Notes: generated by a model not told the origin, from the letters alone. Shown: positions 27,002 to 40,492, counted from the stretch's first letter. The stretch: DNA of 64,000 nt from Trogon surrucura (GCA_020746105.1 CM036658.1:9594689-9658688); one strand, 5' to 3'. Numbers and translations: made by a program.

Positions 27002-30000
27002 TAAAAAAGCACATTTATTTTTTTTTGTTAGCAAGGTGTGTTCACACTGTTCCTTCCCTCCTTCTCCATTGGCCAGTTGACTGAAATTGCTGAAAAAGAT
27101 AGAGGGAACGATTAATTTAGCACATTTACATTCACTTTCTGGCCACACTGGCCATCAAAGACATCCCAAGGCCTTCTGAACTTTCAGTATCCACTCATCT
27201 CAACTGATCAACACAAGCCAGATTTCTGTGTGTACTTACTCAGCCTGAATTTACACACTAAAACATGTAGGAGGTGTGCGTTAACTACAACATTTCTACT
27301 TTTGCCCATTGGAAGGCAAGAGAATGAGTTATGGTGTTAGATATTCCAGATGCATTCTATTAATGAAATAATTTTTTCTCCCTTCATGCCTAATGTGTAT
27401 TGAAGTAAGCGACATTAATTTAAAGTATTTTATTGATAAGTGTTCATATTAATTCGCAAAAATGTATTCCTGATCTTTGAAAGAAAAAAAGAGATAAATA
27501 AGGTAGCTTAAAAACTTACAGATTTTCACTTAACACTTCCACAATCATCTCCAGCAATTAACAAGCTTAAAGACTCCTGGATGGGGTTAGAAAACAAATT
27601 CACTTGGCACAGAATGTTATTTTCAACAGTAGTCTACAACTGATGTTCAGAAAAATAGGTACTATGTGTCAGATTCCCGTAGTACCTTAGTAAAATATCC
27701 CTTTGCTCTTTGTTCCTTAGATGAATTAAAACAGCAAGAAAACACTTTTAGGCTTAAACTGACAGTCTGTCTGAGATATATGAAAAAAGAAGGTGATTAA
27801 AATACAATGTACTGCATCTCGTTGTCCACCCTGCTGTATTTGAAAAAAAAATATTTCACCTTTTCTGGGACATTCTGGGAAATGCCTGCACTTAAACAGA
27901 GTGTGAAATCACAGTGTGGTTTCTGCAGTTCACCTCAGGTGTCTCACCGCAAGACACGGGGAGAGCACCTTATGCTCCAGCATCCTCACTGTAAGGCCAC
28001 ACTGTTGGACCTCAAATGAACAAACCAGTTGCATTTCCAGCAGTGACAGGAATGATGGTGTTGGAAAAATAAGAATATTAACAAAGTTTTCTAGAAATTG
28101 CCGAAGGGATTTCTTCCCTTGTAAAGTTCACTTCTTTTAAGGTTTTGCTGATAAAATTTGGCACAGACACACAGGAACCATTTGGCAGCTCTGAGTACTT
28201 TCATCCTTTGGCTTCCCAGTTTGCAGACAGGTTCCCATCTAAAGGTCAACAAATAACCAGCTGAGTATTTAGGCCTTGAAAATCTGACCCTCAGCTTTTC
28301 TAGGCATGTAAGGTACCTACATGCTTTTGAGGAGTTTCCTGATTTGTGTCTTCCACGAGACAGAAGCTCTTCTTTCTGCAGGCATTTAGATATCTGCTTT
28401 TCAAGAGACAAAAAAGTTAATCCCTACTGTACTACCCTGAACGTCCTGATTATAGTTGTCTAAGAAACTTGTCATGGTTCTTCCCACAGGTCAAGACATG
28501 AAGGCGTACCTCTTCCCCTCTTTCTAACTTTAGTAAAAATCAAGGAACCCCCAAATTTTTACTGGCTTATTTGTGCTTTAGAAATGACCGTATCCGAAAG
28601 AAAAATATGCATGCACAGCAGATCGGAATGAAGAATTTAATTAAAGTAGTTATTGCACCTTAGCTGAGAAGATAATCCTGAGACAGGTCTTCAGAAATGT
28701 TTAGTTCCAAAGTTGGAAGCTTGGAAAACACTGAGTAAAGACAGTGCCTGTCTTGGACTTGAGCGATTCTTTTAAGACTAGCTTCTAAAGTAAACAAACA
28801 AGATAAAACCAAAATGAAGAGTTTTTTAAAACAGCCCTGACTTCCTTTATTTTTTTTTTACTTCAACATTTTGGACTGCTGAGGAAGCTCTGACAGAAGG
28901 TGCCAAAGCTTAACTAAAAGATGAGAGATGCTGAAAGTTTAAATGACCACGAGGATTAAAAACCAAAAATGTTATCAACTATCAGAATATGTTCCACCAA
29001 CACAAAAAGGATATAAGAAATTAAATGACACTTTTTTTTAAAAAAAAAAACCTATCATTGACATTTATTTGTAAATTAGAAAAATTAAGTCTAATGTCAA
29101 AGAATGTGTTTCCTTACTTTTAAATAATTCACAGTGAGAAAATATACTCTCTAAATGTTCTTTAAAATATTTTTTTTCTTATTTGTAAATTTTTCTTCTC
29201 AGAAACTTGAGGGGCTTTTATGGCGATTTGTAAATTATTCCTGAATGTTTGCTCTTTTCTTATTTGAGGAATTCTTAAATGCTTTATTTTTACTTTGTGG
29301 TGGCTTTGAAAGTCTCACAATTCAAATTTTTCAAATTGATGTATATGAATTATGCTGTTTTAAATCAGGAAATTAAAATTAAAATTCTGTAATTTTTTTT
29401 TTCTATCTTAACACACGCAAAAAAAAAAACCCCAAAAACCTGAAAAAGATTTGGAATTATACATCTGTATGTAAGAAATGAATTTCCTAGGTAGTCCCAA
29501 GCTTTAAGGAGGTTCCTAGAGGGCAGCAGAATTCTTTGGATGAGGCAGCCCCAATTTGCTGCTAAAGTGAAGGCTAACATAAAATATGTGTATCTGATCA
29601 TTTGCACACTGATGGAATAAACACATAAAAAGCATTACGCTTTCATTTAGTTTGGAAAGAAGAATAAAAACAACCCACAATTGAAAGAATAGACACAAAT
29701 ATGAAGTGAGGATTTTCTTTGAGTTTTTGGGACTCTTTTTCTTTATTTTTTTTTAAGAACATGCAGGAAAAGAGACACATAGGTATAATGTCAGAAAGAC
29801 CAGATGTCAAAACTGAGGTGTGAAATCTGGGGGTGGACAGAACATGAGAAAAAAGCAAAGCATAGCCGTAACAGTGAGACAAACAGGATGACTTACGAAC
29901 ATGGGAGGAGAAACAGTAGCTCAAGCCTGCGCAGCTGGGCTGGGAAAAAAGACAAATGGTGAGAAGAAAGTGTGGAGAGAAACGTGGTGATAGCTTGAGA

Positions 30001-30006
30001 GCACAA
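27002..30006. other. AT-rich unique sequence, no gene recognised
   Basis: There are many poly-A and poly-T runs (28850, 29035, 29170, 29395). No repeat family or coding exon was recognised. Confidence 0.5.
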
Positions 30007-30411
30007 GTCTTACGAGGAGCTGCTGAGGGAACTGGGATTGTTCAGCCTGGAGAAAAGGAGGCTGAGAGGAGACCTTATTACTCTGTAAAACTACCTGAAA
30101 GGTAGTCCGGTGGGGGTCAGTCTCTACTTCTGTATAACAAGTGTAAAGACGAGAGCAAATGGCCTCAGGTTGCACCAGAGCAGGTTTAGAATGGATATCA
30201 GGAAAAATGTCTTCATGAAAAAGGTTGTCAGGCATTGAAACAGGCTGCCCAGGGAAAACGTAGAGTCACCACCCCTGGAGGTGTGTAAAAGATGTGTAGA
30301 TGTGGCACTTAGGGACATGGTTTAGCAGTGGCCCTAGCATTGCTAAGTTAAGAGTTGGACTCAATGACCTTAAAAGTCTTTTCTGATCTGAGTGATTTGG
30401 TGATTCTATGA
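30007..30411 (+). mobile_element. CR1 LINE 3' fragment
   Basis: A plus-strand CR1, 5'-truncated. The ORF2 C-terminal text is clear: a [18 protein letters not shown]-like beginning, then a block ending in a [12 protein letters not shown]-like stretch, and a 3' UTR with the 'gggacatggtttagcagtgg' signature and a gtgattctatg tail. Substitutions and small indels break the frame, so this is an old copy. It belongs to the same broad subfamily as the 35.4 kb copy, which shares the 'acatggtttagtag' block. Confidence 0.9.
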
Positions 30412-33400
30412 AGAGCCCCAGAGCTGCTCCAGCCTTGCCTGCACTGGGAACTTTCACATATAGGACCTCGGAAACCAGTAACTGTTGCCATGAGATGGAC
30501 AGATCTGGGAGGCTGTGAACCTCACCAGCTAACCATGCAGGAGTCTGAAGCGATCTTGTTTTCTTGTAGGGATTGTATATTTGAAAAAATATTATAATCA
30601 CTAATGTGACAGAACCAGTATCCTTCCAGGGTCAGTTGGTATTTATTCAATGTGGAATAGCTTGAATCAAGACAAAAGAGAAGAGAAAAAAAAAAAAAAA
30701 AAGTTGAAATACATATAATGTTTTACTATATGAGAAATTCATTTTCTGCTCTATAAAGTCACCTTGTTACACAGCTAACTTCTACCAAATTCCCTAATCA
30801 GTCAGGACACAGTGACTGATACTGGAGCCCAGACTGAAGGGCTGAAGAACCTGATAGTTCATCAGTCGGGACGGAACAGTGGTGTGATGGATGCCTGGGG
30901 CACTGACTAGAGATCAGCAGGAGCTCAGCTGAAGGGATGGATCATGTAGGGTGGATGTTGCTCTACTCTTGCCCCCACTGGCAAACACTGGTCCAGACCC
31001 TCCCTCCTCTTCCAGCTCAAGTCATTTTCTTTTTCTGTGTACGTTAGCAGGTATCTCAGGATGTTACTGAGGAGGTTGGGAGTCTCACCCTCAAATAAGA
31101 AGTGTGTGAAAATGTAAATCAAGAGTGTCAGCAGGTATGTGATATGCCAGAGGAAAGGAAACATTCCTGGAAAAGAAAATGCGACTAAATGCTGGAGTAT
31201 CCTAGCTTTCCTAGGGCAGTAGATTCAATGAAGCCAGGCTGCCAAGGATCTGCTTCTTATTTCTGGCCTTTATGCTCTTTACGACAGAGAACCCTAATGC
31301 ACAGTTATTGCTGATAATAACAACATGAACGAGACAAACTTTGTGAGATGCCCAGACATACTCCAATATATTTAGTGAAGAGCAATGAGAAAAATCCTCA
31401 TAATAAAAAGTGATCTTTACAATTCTGATCAGTTACTGGAGTTTTCAGCAGCATCACCTTTTCCTGAATGAACAATTTTTTCTGTTTTATGAAATCTGCA
31501 TTAAATGGGGAAAAGAAAATCCCACACCACAACCCCAAAAAAACAACCAAACAAAAACCACCTCAACACCCTACCTTTCTTCCTTAAAAAGAAAGAAAAA
31601 TATAACTCAGAAGAGCGTTGTAAAAGTGAAGGTTTGCAGATTGCTGCCCTCAAACAGCATCATAAAGTGCTTTGGAGCCAAGTACTCTGCAAATTCACAT
31701 CAAGGTCTGGTGAGTCAGTGCACACCATGAGGAAATCTTCCCTGCAGTATAACTCAGAGTTTAAGGTGTAAGATAGCAGGTTGTGAAAGAATTTTGTCAG
31801 GCAAAGAGTTAGAGCAGAACTACACCAAATTCTGTAGCCACCCCCTCAACCTCCACCCAGTCGCCAGCTGACAGCAGCTGCAGAGGTGAGAACACATATG
31901 CTGAAATACAAAGACAACACCACTCCCTCTCCTCCACATCCTTCCTGGGTGTTTGAAAATCCCTGTTTCCATGTAGGAATGAGCAGGATAACGGGATCAA
32001 TTCAGGAAACTTCGGACCTCTCACTTTTTGAGTCACATCCCATACGACTGATTAAAATTTCAGGGTCAAACTTCAGGAAAAGTGGAACAACTGCAGAGTC
32101 AAATTGGAAATGCATGTCACAGAAAAATGGGTGTGCGGTGGAAAACTGTTCAATCAATTGATTTTTTTTTCAGGTTGGAAAAAAAAGAAGTGAGAATTAA
32201 GTCAGTTAAGAACGTGGGCAGAGGGAATATGTAAGTATTGCACCAATAACCAGGACCTGGTAGGTCATAAAAAATTGTTTCTGTCCAAAAGATGCTTAGA
32301 ATACAGCCTCTTTTTAACCACGATGAACCCTCCATCACCTTTAAAAGGCCTGAGTTTGTGCTCTAAATGTTAATATTGGAGCTGCTTTGATTGGAGGAAG
32401 AATTATATTTTCCTCTATTTTTACGTCCTTGATGTTGTCAACATACTATCCTTAGATCATACTGAGGAGTAAATTCAGCTGCTGATGTGAGCACAAATTC
32501 CTTGGTGACTATATGTGCACAATGGGGTTAAACAATAAGACACACCTGGGGGTTGATAACTGTGATTTTTTTCCTGTTTTGTGTCCAGGTAATTTTGCTC
32601 CATCTAGACAAGTCTGCTGTTATGGGACAAATCACTGTAAGGAGCTGTTGGTGCTTGTTCTTTCTTGAGCACAGCAGGCTCAATTACCCGTTGAATGGAT
32701 GATTATGGGTACATTTTGCAGAAGAGTTGGGATGGTTTTAAAGCTGTGGGAACATCTTAGAAAGTCTCTGTGAGGTCAGACACTTAATTTCTCTTTGAGT
32801 GACACAGCACTTGGTGAATTTCTAGACAACAAATATGAGTTCACAATAAAGAGATTTATGCAATTCTGTTACATAGCTCCTTAGTCGACCCCATTAGCTG
32901 ATGCAAATCAGTGTAATTCAATTTCCATATATCTATCGTAATCTATACTTGTTCAGATCCTAGTCTCACGTTTTCTCAGTCTGACTAGACTACTTTTTTA
33001 AAAGTGAATTTGCTGTTTACGATAGGATGGAGGTGCAAAGGAGCCAATTTTAACACTTCAGTTCACTGAATGTGAACTAAAATCATAGGGAAATGATATA
33101 TTGGGAATATTTTTTTCAGCAGTATTACTATAGAGATATTTTTACATTAACTGTCTATTCAAAAAGTCTAAAACACATTGCAACTAACATTTTATACAAG
33201 AAAGCATATGAGAAAACATATGGAATGACTTGTCTTTACTTAAACATTAAGCTAGGTTGTGAATCTGAATTTCTATAGCTGTTTCACACAGTTTTACAAG
33301 CATACACTCTCCATCTGCAAGACATTCTCAGTTACTTGGGTGTACAATGCCCTGTTTCCTGGGCTAGAACTGCTTCTTCAGAGGTATTTGGGAGTGATTA

Positions 33401-35389
33401 AAACATGCCAGCAACATGCACAAATTATCTTCTCTGTAAGGATCTGCGAACCAGGCTTAGGAGCAATGGCAGTGCTACTGCTGCATTCAGCCAGGCTGAG
33501 GTGGTACCAACAGCAGTAAACCAACGCTCCACTCAAGAACGACCTGATCCCCAACACAGCTCGCCACGCACGCCGCAGAACGGACTCCCCTGAAAACAAA
33601 ACTCAGAAGGAATTGGACTGTGCACCCCTCACAACAGGGAAAGAGAGCAAAGAAAAACAGATGGGACATTTCCCTGGGATGATGGTCATCCTCAGGTGGG
33701 AAAGGATCTGAGGTTTTGTTGGGTGCACGCGGAATTTATTGCTGTGGTGGTACGTTGCAGAGGCAGGTTAAAACAGCTCAGATGAAGAAGATCTGTCAGT
33801 CTTCATTTTCTTAACTAAAGACAAGTATACAGAGGTGTCAGACAAAATTAGGGAATCAATGTGCTCATTTTTCATAAGAACGTGATACTCATACCCCAAC
33901 CCAAACAACAGGAGAAGAACAATGTCACATGTAAATTGTGTTTTTTCTGGGCAAATATTTCACCTACATCAGACTAGTCACACCGAAGTGTGTGTCTTGA
34001 TCAATACTCATGTTTGAGATTTTCCCTAACATTTATTCTTTTATTGGTTAGTTGTTTTTTCTCATTTTGTCATAGTAATGTTAAAAACCACATGGGTATA
34101 TCTTTAAATACAGATATTTTCTCCACCAACCAGGGTTTCCTGAAAGAGTTTTCAAATACACTACCCATTGTATGAGTTTCTTAGAGCTTACCATCTTGTT
34201 CAGATGATAAATCTCAAGAATAAAAGCAATAGGAATAGCTGGATTGAAGTGAAGTTGGTGTACAAGTCATGGACGCATTTCTTGCCCAGTAGTGCATATG
34301 ACAAACCTACTCCATGGATGATGTGTGACTGTTAGGATCTCAGCAGACATCCTTGTTTTCTTAGCTGAAACCACAGGGGCTCTATTTTCATGTATTTATT
34401 TACTGAAAGTGACAAGGCTGCCTTGGTTCAGCCCACAGTGTGTCAGCTGTCACAAAGACACAGGTGGAGACAGTTCTTAGAAGTTTCTCGCGGCAAGGCC
34501 TCCCCTGCCACTACCGTTTATATATTTATAAACAGAGGTGGGAAATCACGTCAGAGAACAAGTTACCTCCTTGCGTGGGTCACACAGAGGCCAACCCCTT
34601 CTAAGCCATGTTTCCTTCTTCGTTGTAGCCCCAGTCTCTGCAGAGTTATTTTCCTATAAGGTACTTGTGAAATTCCTTGACTGAGCTCACGCTTGACTAT
34701 TTTTCTATCTAATTCTTCTTTGGCATATCTTCCCTTTCATTTTCAGAATTTCTGGTAATGGAAGCTATCATCCTGTGGCTGTTGGTAGTAATGGATGTTC
34801 AGTGTCTGGTAGCACCAGGTAGAGAAAATGATGTGAGAAGCTCCTTCTCACTTATTTCCTTCCTTTTAATGTTTCTCAAGAAATTAATATTCTTTCATTG
34901 AACTTTTTCACTCTTTCATGCTTTTTTTTTCTTCTTGTATGCCTTAAAAGCCAAGAATATCACTACATTAGAGGAGTTCAGATTTTCATATGTTTTATAT
35001 GTCAGTTCCCATGACTCCAATATGTATTTCTGCTTTATTCTACTTTATCTACAATTATTTTCTTTCATCCTGAGGCTTAGCATGTCTCCATTTTGAGAGG
35101 AACTTATGGGTATTTTCACTGCATGAGTCAACTTTCCTTAAAATCAGATGAATCCCTCTAGGAATGTCACACTTGTCAATTGTGACAATAACGAGAGCAC
35201 TGAGCACTTATCAGGTGTTCAGCCTTCTGTTTGTTAAATGAAGACAACCCACAGAGACCTGAGAAGCAGAAAGACCAGATTTGAAAGAAGACTGAAAATA
35301 AATGCTTTTCTTCACTGCCTACACAAATGTGAGCCATCAGCAATAAGTGTCCTGTGTTGCCTACAGTACAGTTCTAATGTTGGACACAG
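30412..35389. other. Mostly unique sequence, possible leader exon near 34.7 kb
   Basis: No repeat was recognised apart from an A-run at 30688-30705. The only part with exon-like organisation is 34.5-34.82 kb, listed separately. Other open frames are short and uninformative. Confidence 0.5.
34747..34818 (+). other. Speculative signal-peptide exon with splice borders
   Basis: A pyrimidine-rich tract ending in ttttcag precedes 34747, as for a splice acceptor. An ATG at 34758 (G at +4) opens a 20-codon leader that reads MEAIILWLLVVMDVQC and a few more residues. This gives a hydrophobic core followed by a plausible cleavage region. It reaches a donor-like CAG|GTAGAG at 34818/34819, leaving the intron in phase 1, the phase usual after secreted or immunoglobulin-domain leader exons. 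A possible upstream exon would end AAG|GTACTT at 34660/34661, giving an 86-nt intron, and an AT-rich TATA-like run lies at about 34518-34535. I found no matching downstream exon, so this may be chance. Confidence 0.2.
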
Positions 35390-35873
35390 CTTGAGTACCG
35401 TGTTCAGTTTTGGGTGCCACAGTATAAAATAGACATTGGGGTGCTGGAGCATTTTCAGAGAAGGGTCTACAGAACAACTCCTATGAGAAGGAGCTGAGGG
35501 GACTAAGGTTGTTTAGTCTGGAGAAGAGAAGGCTGAGAGGAGACCTCATTACTCTAAATCAAGGTTGTAGTGATGTGGGTGTTGGTCTCTTTTCCAAGTT
35601 ACTAGCAATAGGACGAGAGAAATGAACTCAAGTTGCACAAGGGGAGGTTTAAATTGGATATTAGGAAAAACTTCTTTACTGAGAGAGTGGCAAGGCACTG
35701 GAACAGGCTGCCCAGGGAAGTGGTGGACTCGCCATCCCTGGAGGTGTTCAAAAAGCATGTAGACGTTGAACTTCAGAACATGGTTTAGTAGCCATGGCAG
35801 TATTGGGTTGACAGTTGGATTTGATGATCTTAAAAGTGTTTTTCCAACTTTAATGTTTATACAGTTCTATGAT
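35390..35873 (+). mobile_element. CR1 LINE 3' fragment
   Basis: A plus-strand CR1 beginning in the 'gagtaccgtgttcagttttgg' block (the LEYCVQFW region) and running through the ORF2 C-terminus to the 3' UTR and a short ttctatgat tail. A stretch between about 35475 and 35500 appears shortened relative to other copies, and stops interrupt every frame. It is 5'-truncated and inactive. Confidence 0.9.
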
Positions 35874-37570
35874 AATGTCATGTATTCCAGCCTATTACTT
35901 ACCTCAGATATCACTGTTGCTCTGATGGCTCTTAGTTGTACTGGTAGGCTGTTAAAAGAGTTCACATATTTTTGATAAATATCTACAAGTATTGTAGACA
36001 AGGATTGTGAAGGAGGGTAAAAACTTCTGGCTAGTTTTGTTTGTTTGTTTAAAGGCAACTCTTTGAAGGTGCTTTTTCCTTTAAATATTAAGATAAGTAC
36101 TAGGAGAGTGATGTTATTAGGAAAACAGACTTCATGACTGAGGATGTGATAATAAAGGTGTTTCCCTCCCTTCTGCAGCAAGAGAGGTTTGAGGAGGTGC
36201 TCCTGTGGCTCCAAGTAACTGAAGAGCTCCTGGCAGGGAGCTCCCACTGCTGCAGGGACCAGCACTCACAGGGTGAGCAGAATGATCTCCCCGGGTAAGA
36301 GCATTTAGCAGAGGTTAGCAGGTGTCAGCAGTAACAAGGAGCTGGTTGCTGCACAGCCACCTGGTCCACCACTGCTGAGACAATTAACAGCCTGCTAATT
36401 AACAGCACTGGTGGTAGCTGGTACCAGCAAAAGATACGGAGATGGCTGGTTTTTCCTCTGCCCTCTTTGTCCCCTCAGCTCAAGTCTCGTGTGCCACCCA
36501 TACGTCTCCATGTGTCACGATACACTCATCTTGAATATCATGGGGTCAGCGCCACAGCATGGGCACAACTGCGCCTCTGACTCCTGCTGCGCTCTCCGCA
36601 CCATGTAAATGGCTTGTGAACAGCGCTCTGGGCATAAAATATTCAGCAGCAACACAACAATTTATCCAGAAACTTTGTTAATTTCTTTGTGGCAGCAAGC
36701 AATTTATCAGTGTGATGCTCCTCTCTTAAGAAAAATCCAAAACCCAGACAGAACCCCCAAAATGCCAATCTTCTCCTCTGACAGGTTAAAGCATTTTACA
36801 CTTGATATTTCTGTCATATTTTGATGATTGATGAGTTCTGTCATCAGACTTAGACTTTAATCCAAGTTTGATCCTAATTTCAAGTGATTTTTCCCTACCT
36901 ACATTCTCACTATGAACTCAATATTTAATGTTCAAGTTCTTCCCTGACGATTTGTCTTAAATAACTAAGTCACTAAAAATCCCAGTTCCTGAAATTTTGT
37001 CTTCATCAATTTTATGTCAAGGAGCCCTGAGAAGTCCTTTTTTTTAAAAAGTAAACTAATCATTGATCCAGCTTATTCCTTTAATGAAACCTGTTCCCTT
37101 TAGTGCTCCATCCTTCCTTTCATTTTTCTCAGAGATCCAGTCCTTTCCTATCCCACACTTGCAGTTCATTTCCAGGAAAGTTACTTGAAAGAGTAAAGCA
37201 TAAAGAAACTATATATTTTGATTCTCTTGAACATATTGCAAACATAAAAAAATGTTAGCACAGGTATTTTTAAGAGTAAATCTCTGACCGGTAGTGGAGA
37301 CACAAAAAATGAACTTTATTCTAGAGGCATATTCTCAAATGTTCCTAACTAGACTGAAGAAAGGTATAAATATACTTGCTGTTAAATTTTTGCAGATGGC
37401 TGTAATTGTATATTTATAGGATGAAATAATCCCTAGAAAGGATCTGTCAAGGAATGAATTTTGATGACATTACACAACATCTAAATTGGTGGATAGCGTC
37501 CTGTTACAGCCTTACCTCAGCACTAAACACAATTAGTGGCTGCACATAATACTGCAGGTTACAGGGATGC
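35874..37570. other. Unique sequence, no gene recognised
   Basis: 36.2-36.6 kb is less AT-rich than the surroundings but has no recognisable exon. The remainder is AT-rich. No repeats were seen until the pentanucleotide array. Confidence 0.5.
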
Positions 37571-37809
37571 TCCCTTCCCTTCCCTTCCCTTCCCTTCCCT
37601 TCCCTTCCCTTCCCTTCCCTTCCCTTCCCTTCCCTTCCCTTCCCTTCCCTTCCCTTCCCTTCCCTTCCCTTCCCTTCCCTTCCCTTCCCTTCCCTTCCCT
37701 TCCCTTCCCTTCCCTTCCCTTCCCTTCCCTTCCCTTCCCTTCCCTTCCCTTCCCTTCCCTTCCCTTCCCTTCCCTTCCCTTCCCTTCCCTTCCCTTCCCT
37801 TCCCTTCCC
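37571..37809. repeat. Pure CCCTT/AAGGG pentanucleotide array (about 48 units)
   Basis: Positions 37571-37809 are an uninterrupted run of TCCCT units (239 bp, 47.8 copies) on the plus strand, which is AAGGG on the minus strand. The first interruption is a G at 37810. Long open frames made of a repeated five-residue pattern on both strands are artefacts of the repeat. The strand asymmetry (all pyrimidine against all purine, with GGG runs every five bases) suits triplex or quadruplex formation. Complete purity implies recent expansion or gene-conversion-like homogenisation. The array length in the assembly may not be exact. Confidence 0.98.
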
Positions 37810-39906
37810 GTCCCATTGCTGGCAGAGAGGAATCTTTCCTTTTCTTCTCAATTGATTTTTTTGGAGGATATTAACACAATCATTCTGCAGAATTCATATG
37901 CAGAAGCTAATTTACAAGATTTGGAGTGAGTAAAGAAGGTTAATTAAAATGCAAATGTTTTGGTCTTTCTATTAAAGGTAATGAAACCTGTAAATCATCC
38001 ATGTTGTTTGGATGTGAAACATCAACTTTCAGCCTCAACTGCTTCACACATTTGGTACCTAATAACTGTTTAGGAGGAAGGTTGGAGAAAAAGGAATCCT
38101 TATGGGCACTGTCCCCGGTGAGAGAGAGCCTTGATGAAGTGGTCCATGACCCAGTGCTGACCACCACCCTCAGTGACCAGAGCAGGGGACATCGAGAGTC
38201 TCAGAGATGGGGAAGGGGAATAAGCTGACATACTGCCTGCTGAATTCACACCAGGAATCACAAGAGTGTGTTTTCCCAAGCACGGGGATCTGGTCACGCT
38301 GTGATAACGGCAGCATCAGAACCAGTCACAGCCTCGCAGGGCTGCTGCCCCACAGCTGTGCCCAGTGACTTACGGAGAGGACAAAGAGGTCCGTTTCACA
38401 AAGAACAACCTGTCCCCATCTCTCCCTTGTATTGGTGAAGGTGAGAAGCCAAGACAGGATTTCTCTTCCCATCATTTGTCAGTGTAATGTTTTCTCAGAG
38501 AAATAGATCCCACATTAGATCAACAGACAGGTGAGAGAGAAACGTCCTTTTGGTAGGGACATACTGTTTTATGAAGAAAAAAAAAAGAAGAAATGCCTAA
38601 CTAGTTATGGGTTTTCTATGTTACTAGTACTTTCACTATCTCTTTGACTTGAAGAGAAGACTGCATTGCACCACAAGCACACTTATCTGTTTGAATTTTT
38701 TGGCTCGTTTGGCACCGATCCTTATGAAGACAGTCGCCCCCTAAGTGCAGGCAGATGATCCTGATTTAGTCAGTGGATGCTGTTGCTGTGTCTCTGGCTT
38801 TGTCTGCATTCCCAGTGTAAACACTTGTCTCTTGAGTTATTCATTGCTGAGAAGGACTTTTGGATTTCCATTCTCTTCTCTTGTAACACCTTAACATTGA
38901 CTAACAAAAAGTGGTGGGAAAAAAGAAAAAGATTTTTCATGTGCTGTGCAGATGGCAGAGAGTAGTCTATTTCATGGACTGACAGAATTCGTGGCTTCAC
39001 AAACAAGAGAGATATTCTTCTATTCATCCGCTCATGAAAAGCTCAGGCCTCAAAAGAAGCAGCTAATTTCTATGGGAAAACTGCTCATTACACGAGACCA
39101 CTTCTGGTGTCCTTAGGTAGGGAGAAAAGAGAAGCAGACAGAGATCTTGCAGGAAATTCTTTATCAGCTTGGCTTATGAAGGTGCTTCAGCTGTCCTTCA
39201 AGCAGTCTCAGTGTCAGACTGTCACTTAAAACAAAGCAAGCTTTAATTCTAACATGACTAAAAATTATTTCAAGATCAATATGGATACAGTATTTTCCTC
39301 TTTAGCTGACATAGTCTTTAGGTCACTCCACAAAACAACAAAACTGAAATGAAAATATATTATACATGAGATATAACTGGTCATTTAAATTAGATTGAAA
39401 ACCTGTGGTTTAACATGGCTCCTTGGTCCTCCTTTACCTTCATAAAAGGAAAGCTAAGAAAACTAGAATTTAGTCATCAAGGAGAAGATCTTGTTGACTG
39501 TCATTGAATTGACCGTCCAACACACAGCATCTGCTGTACCTTGAGAACCAAAGATAAAGCTGTTCAGTAGTCATCTGAAAATAACTGAAAAACAGGGTTA
39601 GTCTCAAAGGGTCTCTGGTTTCATTCTAAAGACAAAAATTATAGTTGAACCAGTTAGTTCATATTTTGTTTTTAAACAACACCAGAAAAGACCAAGCCTT
39701 GAGATTGTTTCATCAGGGTTTTTTTTTTGAATTTACCATTTTCAGTAAGACCAGTAGAAACATTTCCACATAATTTTTTAAAAAATATGAGTGCTTCTTT
39801 TTGAAGTTTTTAAGTTGTTGCCAAAAATTCTGTAAAAGTTTCAAGATAATCTAATTCACCCTTTCAATGAAAAAAAATCTTTTGTCATCAGCAAAAAACT
39901 GCATGA
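37810..39906. other. Unique sequence, no gene recognised
   Basis: 38.0-38.45 kb is moderately GC-rich with overlapping open frames of 65-75 codons on both strands, but no domain is recognisable. The rest is AT-rich. Confidence 0.5.
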
Positions 39907-40420
39907 TCTGGAATATTGTGTCCAGTTCTGGGCCCCTCAGTTCAAGAAGGACAGGGAGCTGCTTGAGAGAGTCCAGCGTAGAGCCACAAAGATGGTGAAG
40001 GGAGTGGAGCATCTCCCTTATAAGGAAAGGCTGAAGGAGCTGGATCTCTTTAGCTTGGAGAAGAGGAGTCTGAGGGGTGACCTCATTAATGTTTATAAAT
40101 ATGTCAAGGGGGAATGTCAGGAGGATGGAGCCAGGCTCTTTTCAGCGGCATCCACTGACAGGACAAGGGGCAATGGGTGGAAGCTGGAACCCAGGAGGTT
40201 CCATAAAAATATGAGGAAAAACTTTTTTACTGTGAGGGTGACAGAGCACTGGAACAGGCTGCCCAGGGAGGTTGTGGAGTCTCCTTCTCTTGAGATATTC
40301 AAAACCCGCCTGGACGCGTTCCTGTGCGCTCTACTGTAGGTGATCCTGCTCTGGCAGGGGGGTTGGACTAGATGATCTTTAAGGTCCCTTCCAACCTTTA
40401 ACATTCTGTGATTCTGTGAT
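39907..40420 (+). mobile_element. CR1 LINE 3' fragment, left arm of a tail-to-tail pair
   Basis: A plus-strand CR1 from the LEYCVQF region to the 3' tail, ending acattctgtgattctgtgat at 40420. It is 5'-truncated and about 510 bp long. It meets another CR1 of the same subfamily head-on at its tail with no spacer, so the two form a long inverted repeat. The ORF2 C-terminus is intact over 40 to 120 codons (listed separately). Confidence 0.95.
39992..40339 (+). pseudogene. CR1 ORF2 C-terminal remnant
   Basis: This open frame of about 115 codons covers the last part of the CR1 ORF2 polyprotein. It shows [66 protein letters not shown] and a C-terminal FKTRLDAFL. It lacks the catalytic RT motifs because the element is 5'-truncated. 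I infer no function. Confidence 0.85.
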
Positions 40421-40492
40421 CACAGAATGTCAGAGGTTGGAAAGGACCTCAAAAGATTGTCTAGTCCAACTGCCATACCAGAGCAAGATCAC

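Noticed and set aside
34390-34659. 89-codon open frame just upstream of the leader-like exon
   Set aside because: It has no signal, domain or repeat pattern, spans a TATA-like run and has ordinary length for chance. It was not kept as a coding region.
37504-37929. Long open frames on both strands coding five-residue repeats
   Set aside because: They are translations of the CCCTT array, whose period of five keeps all frames free of stops. No gene is implied.
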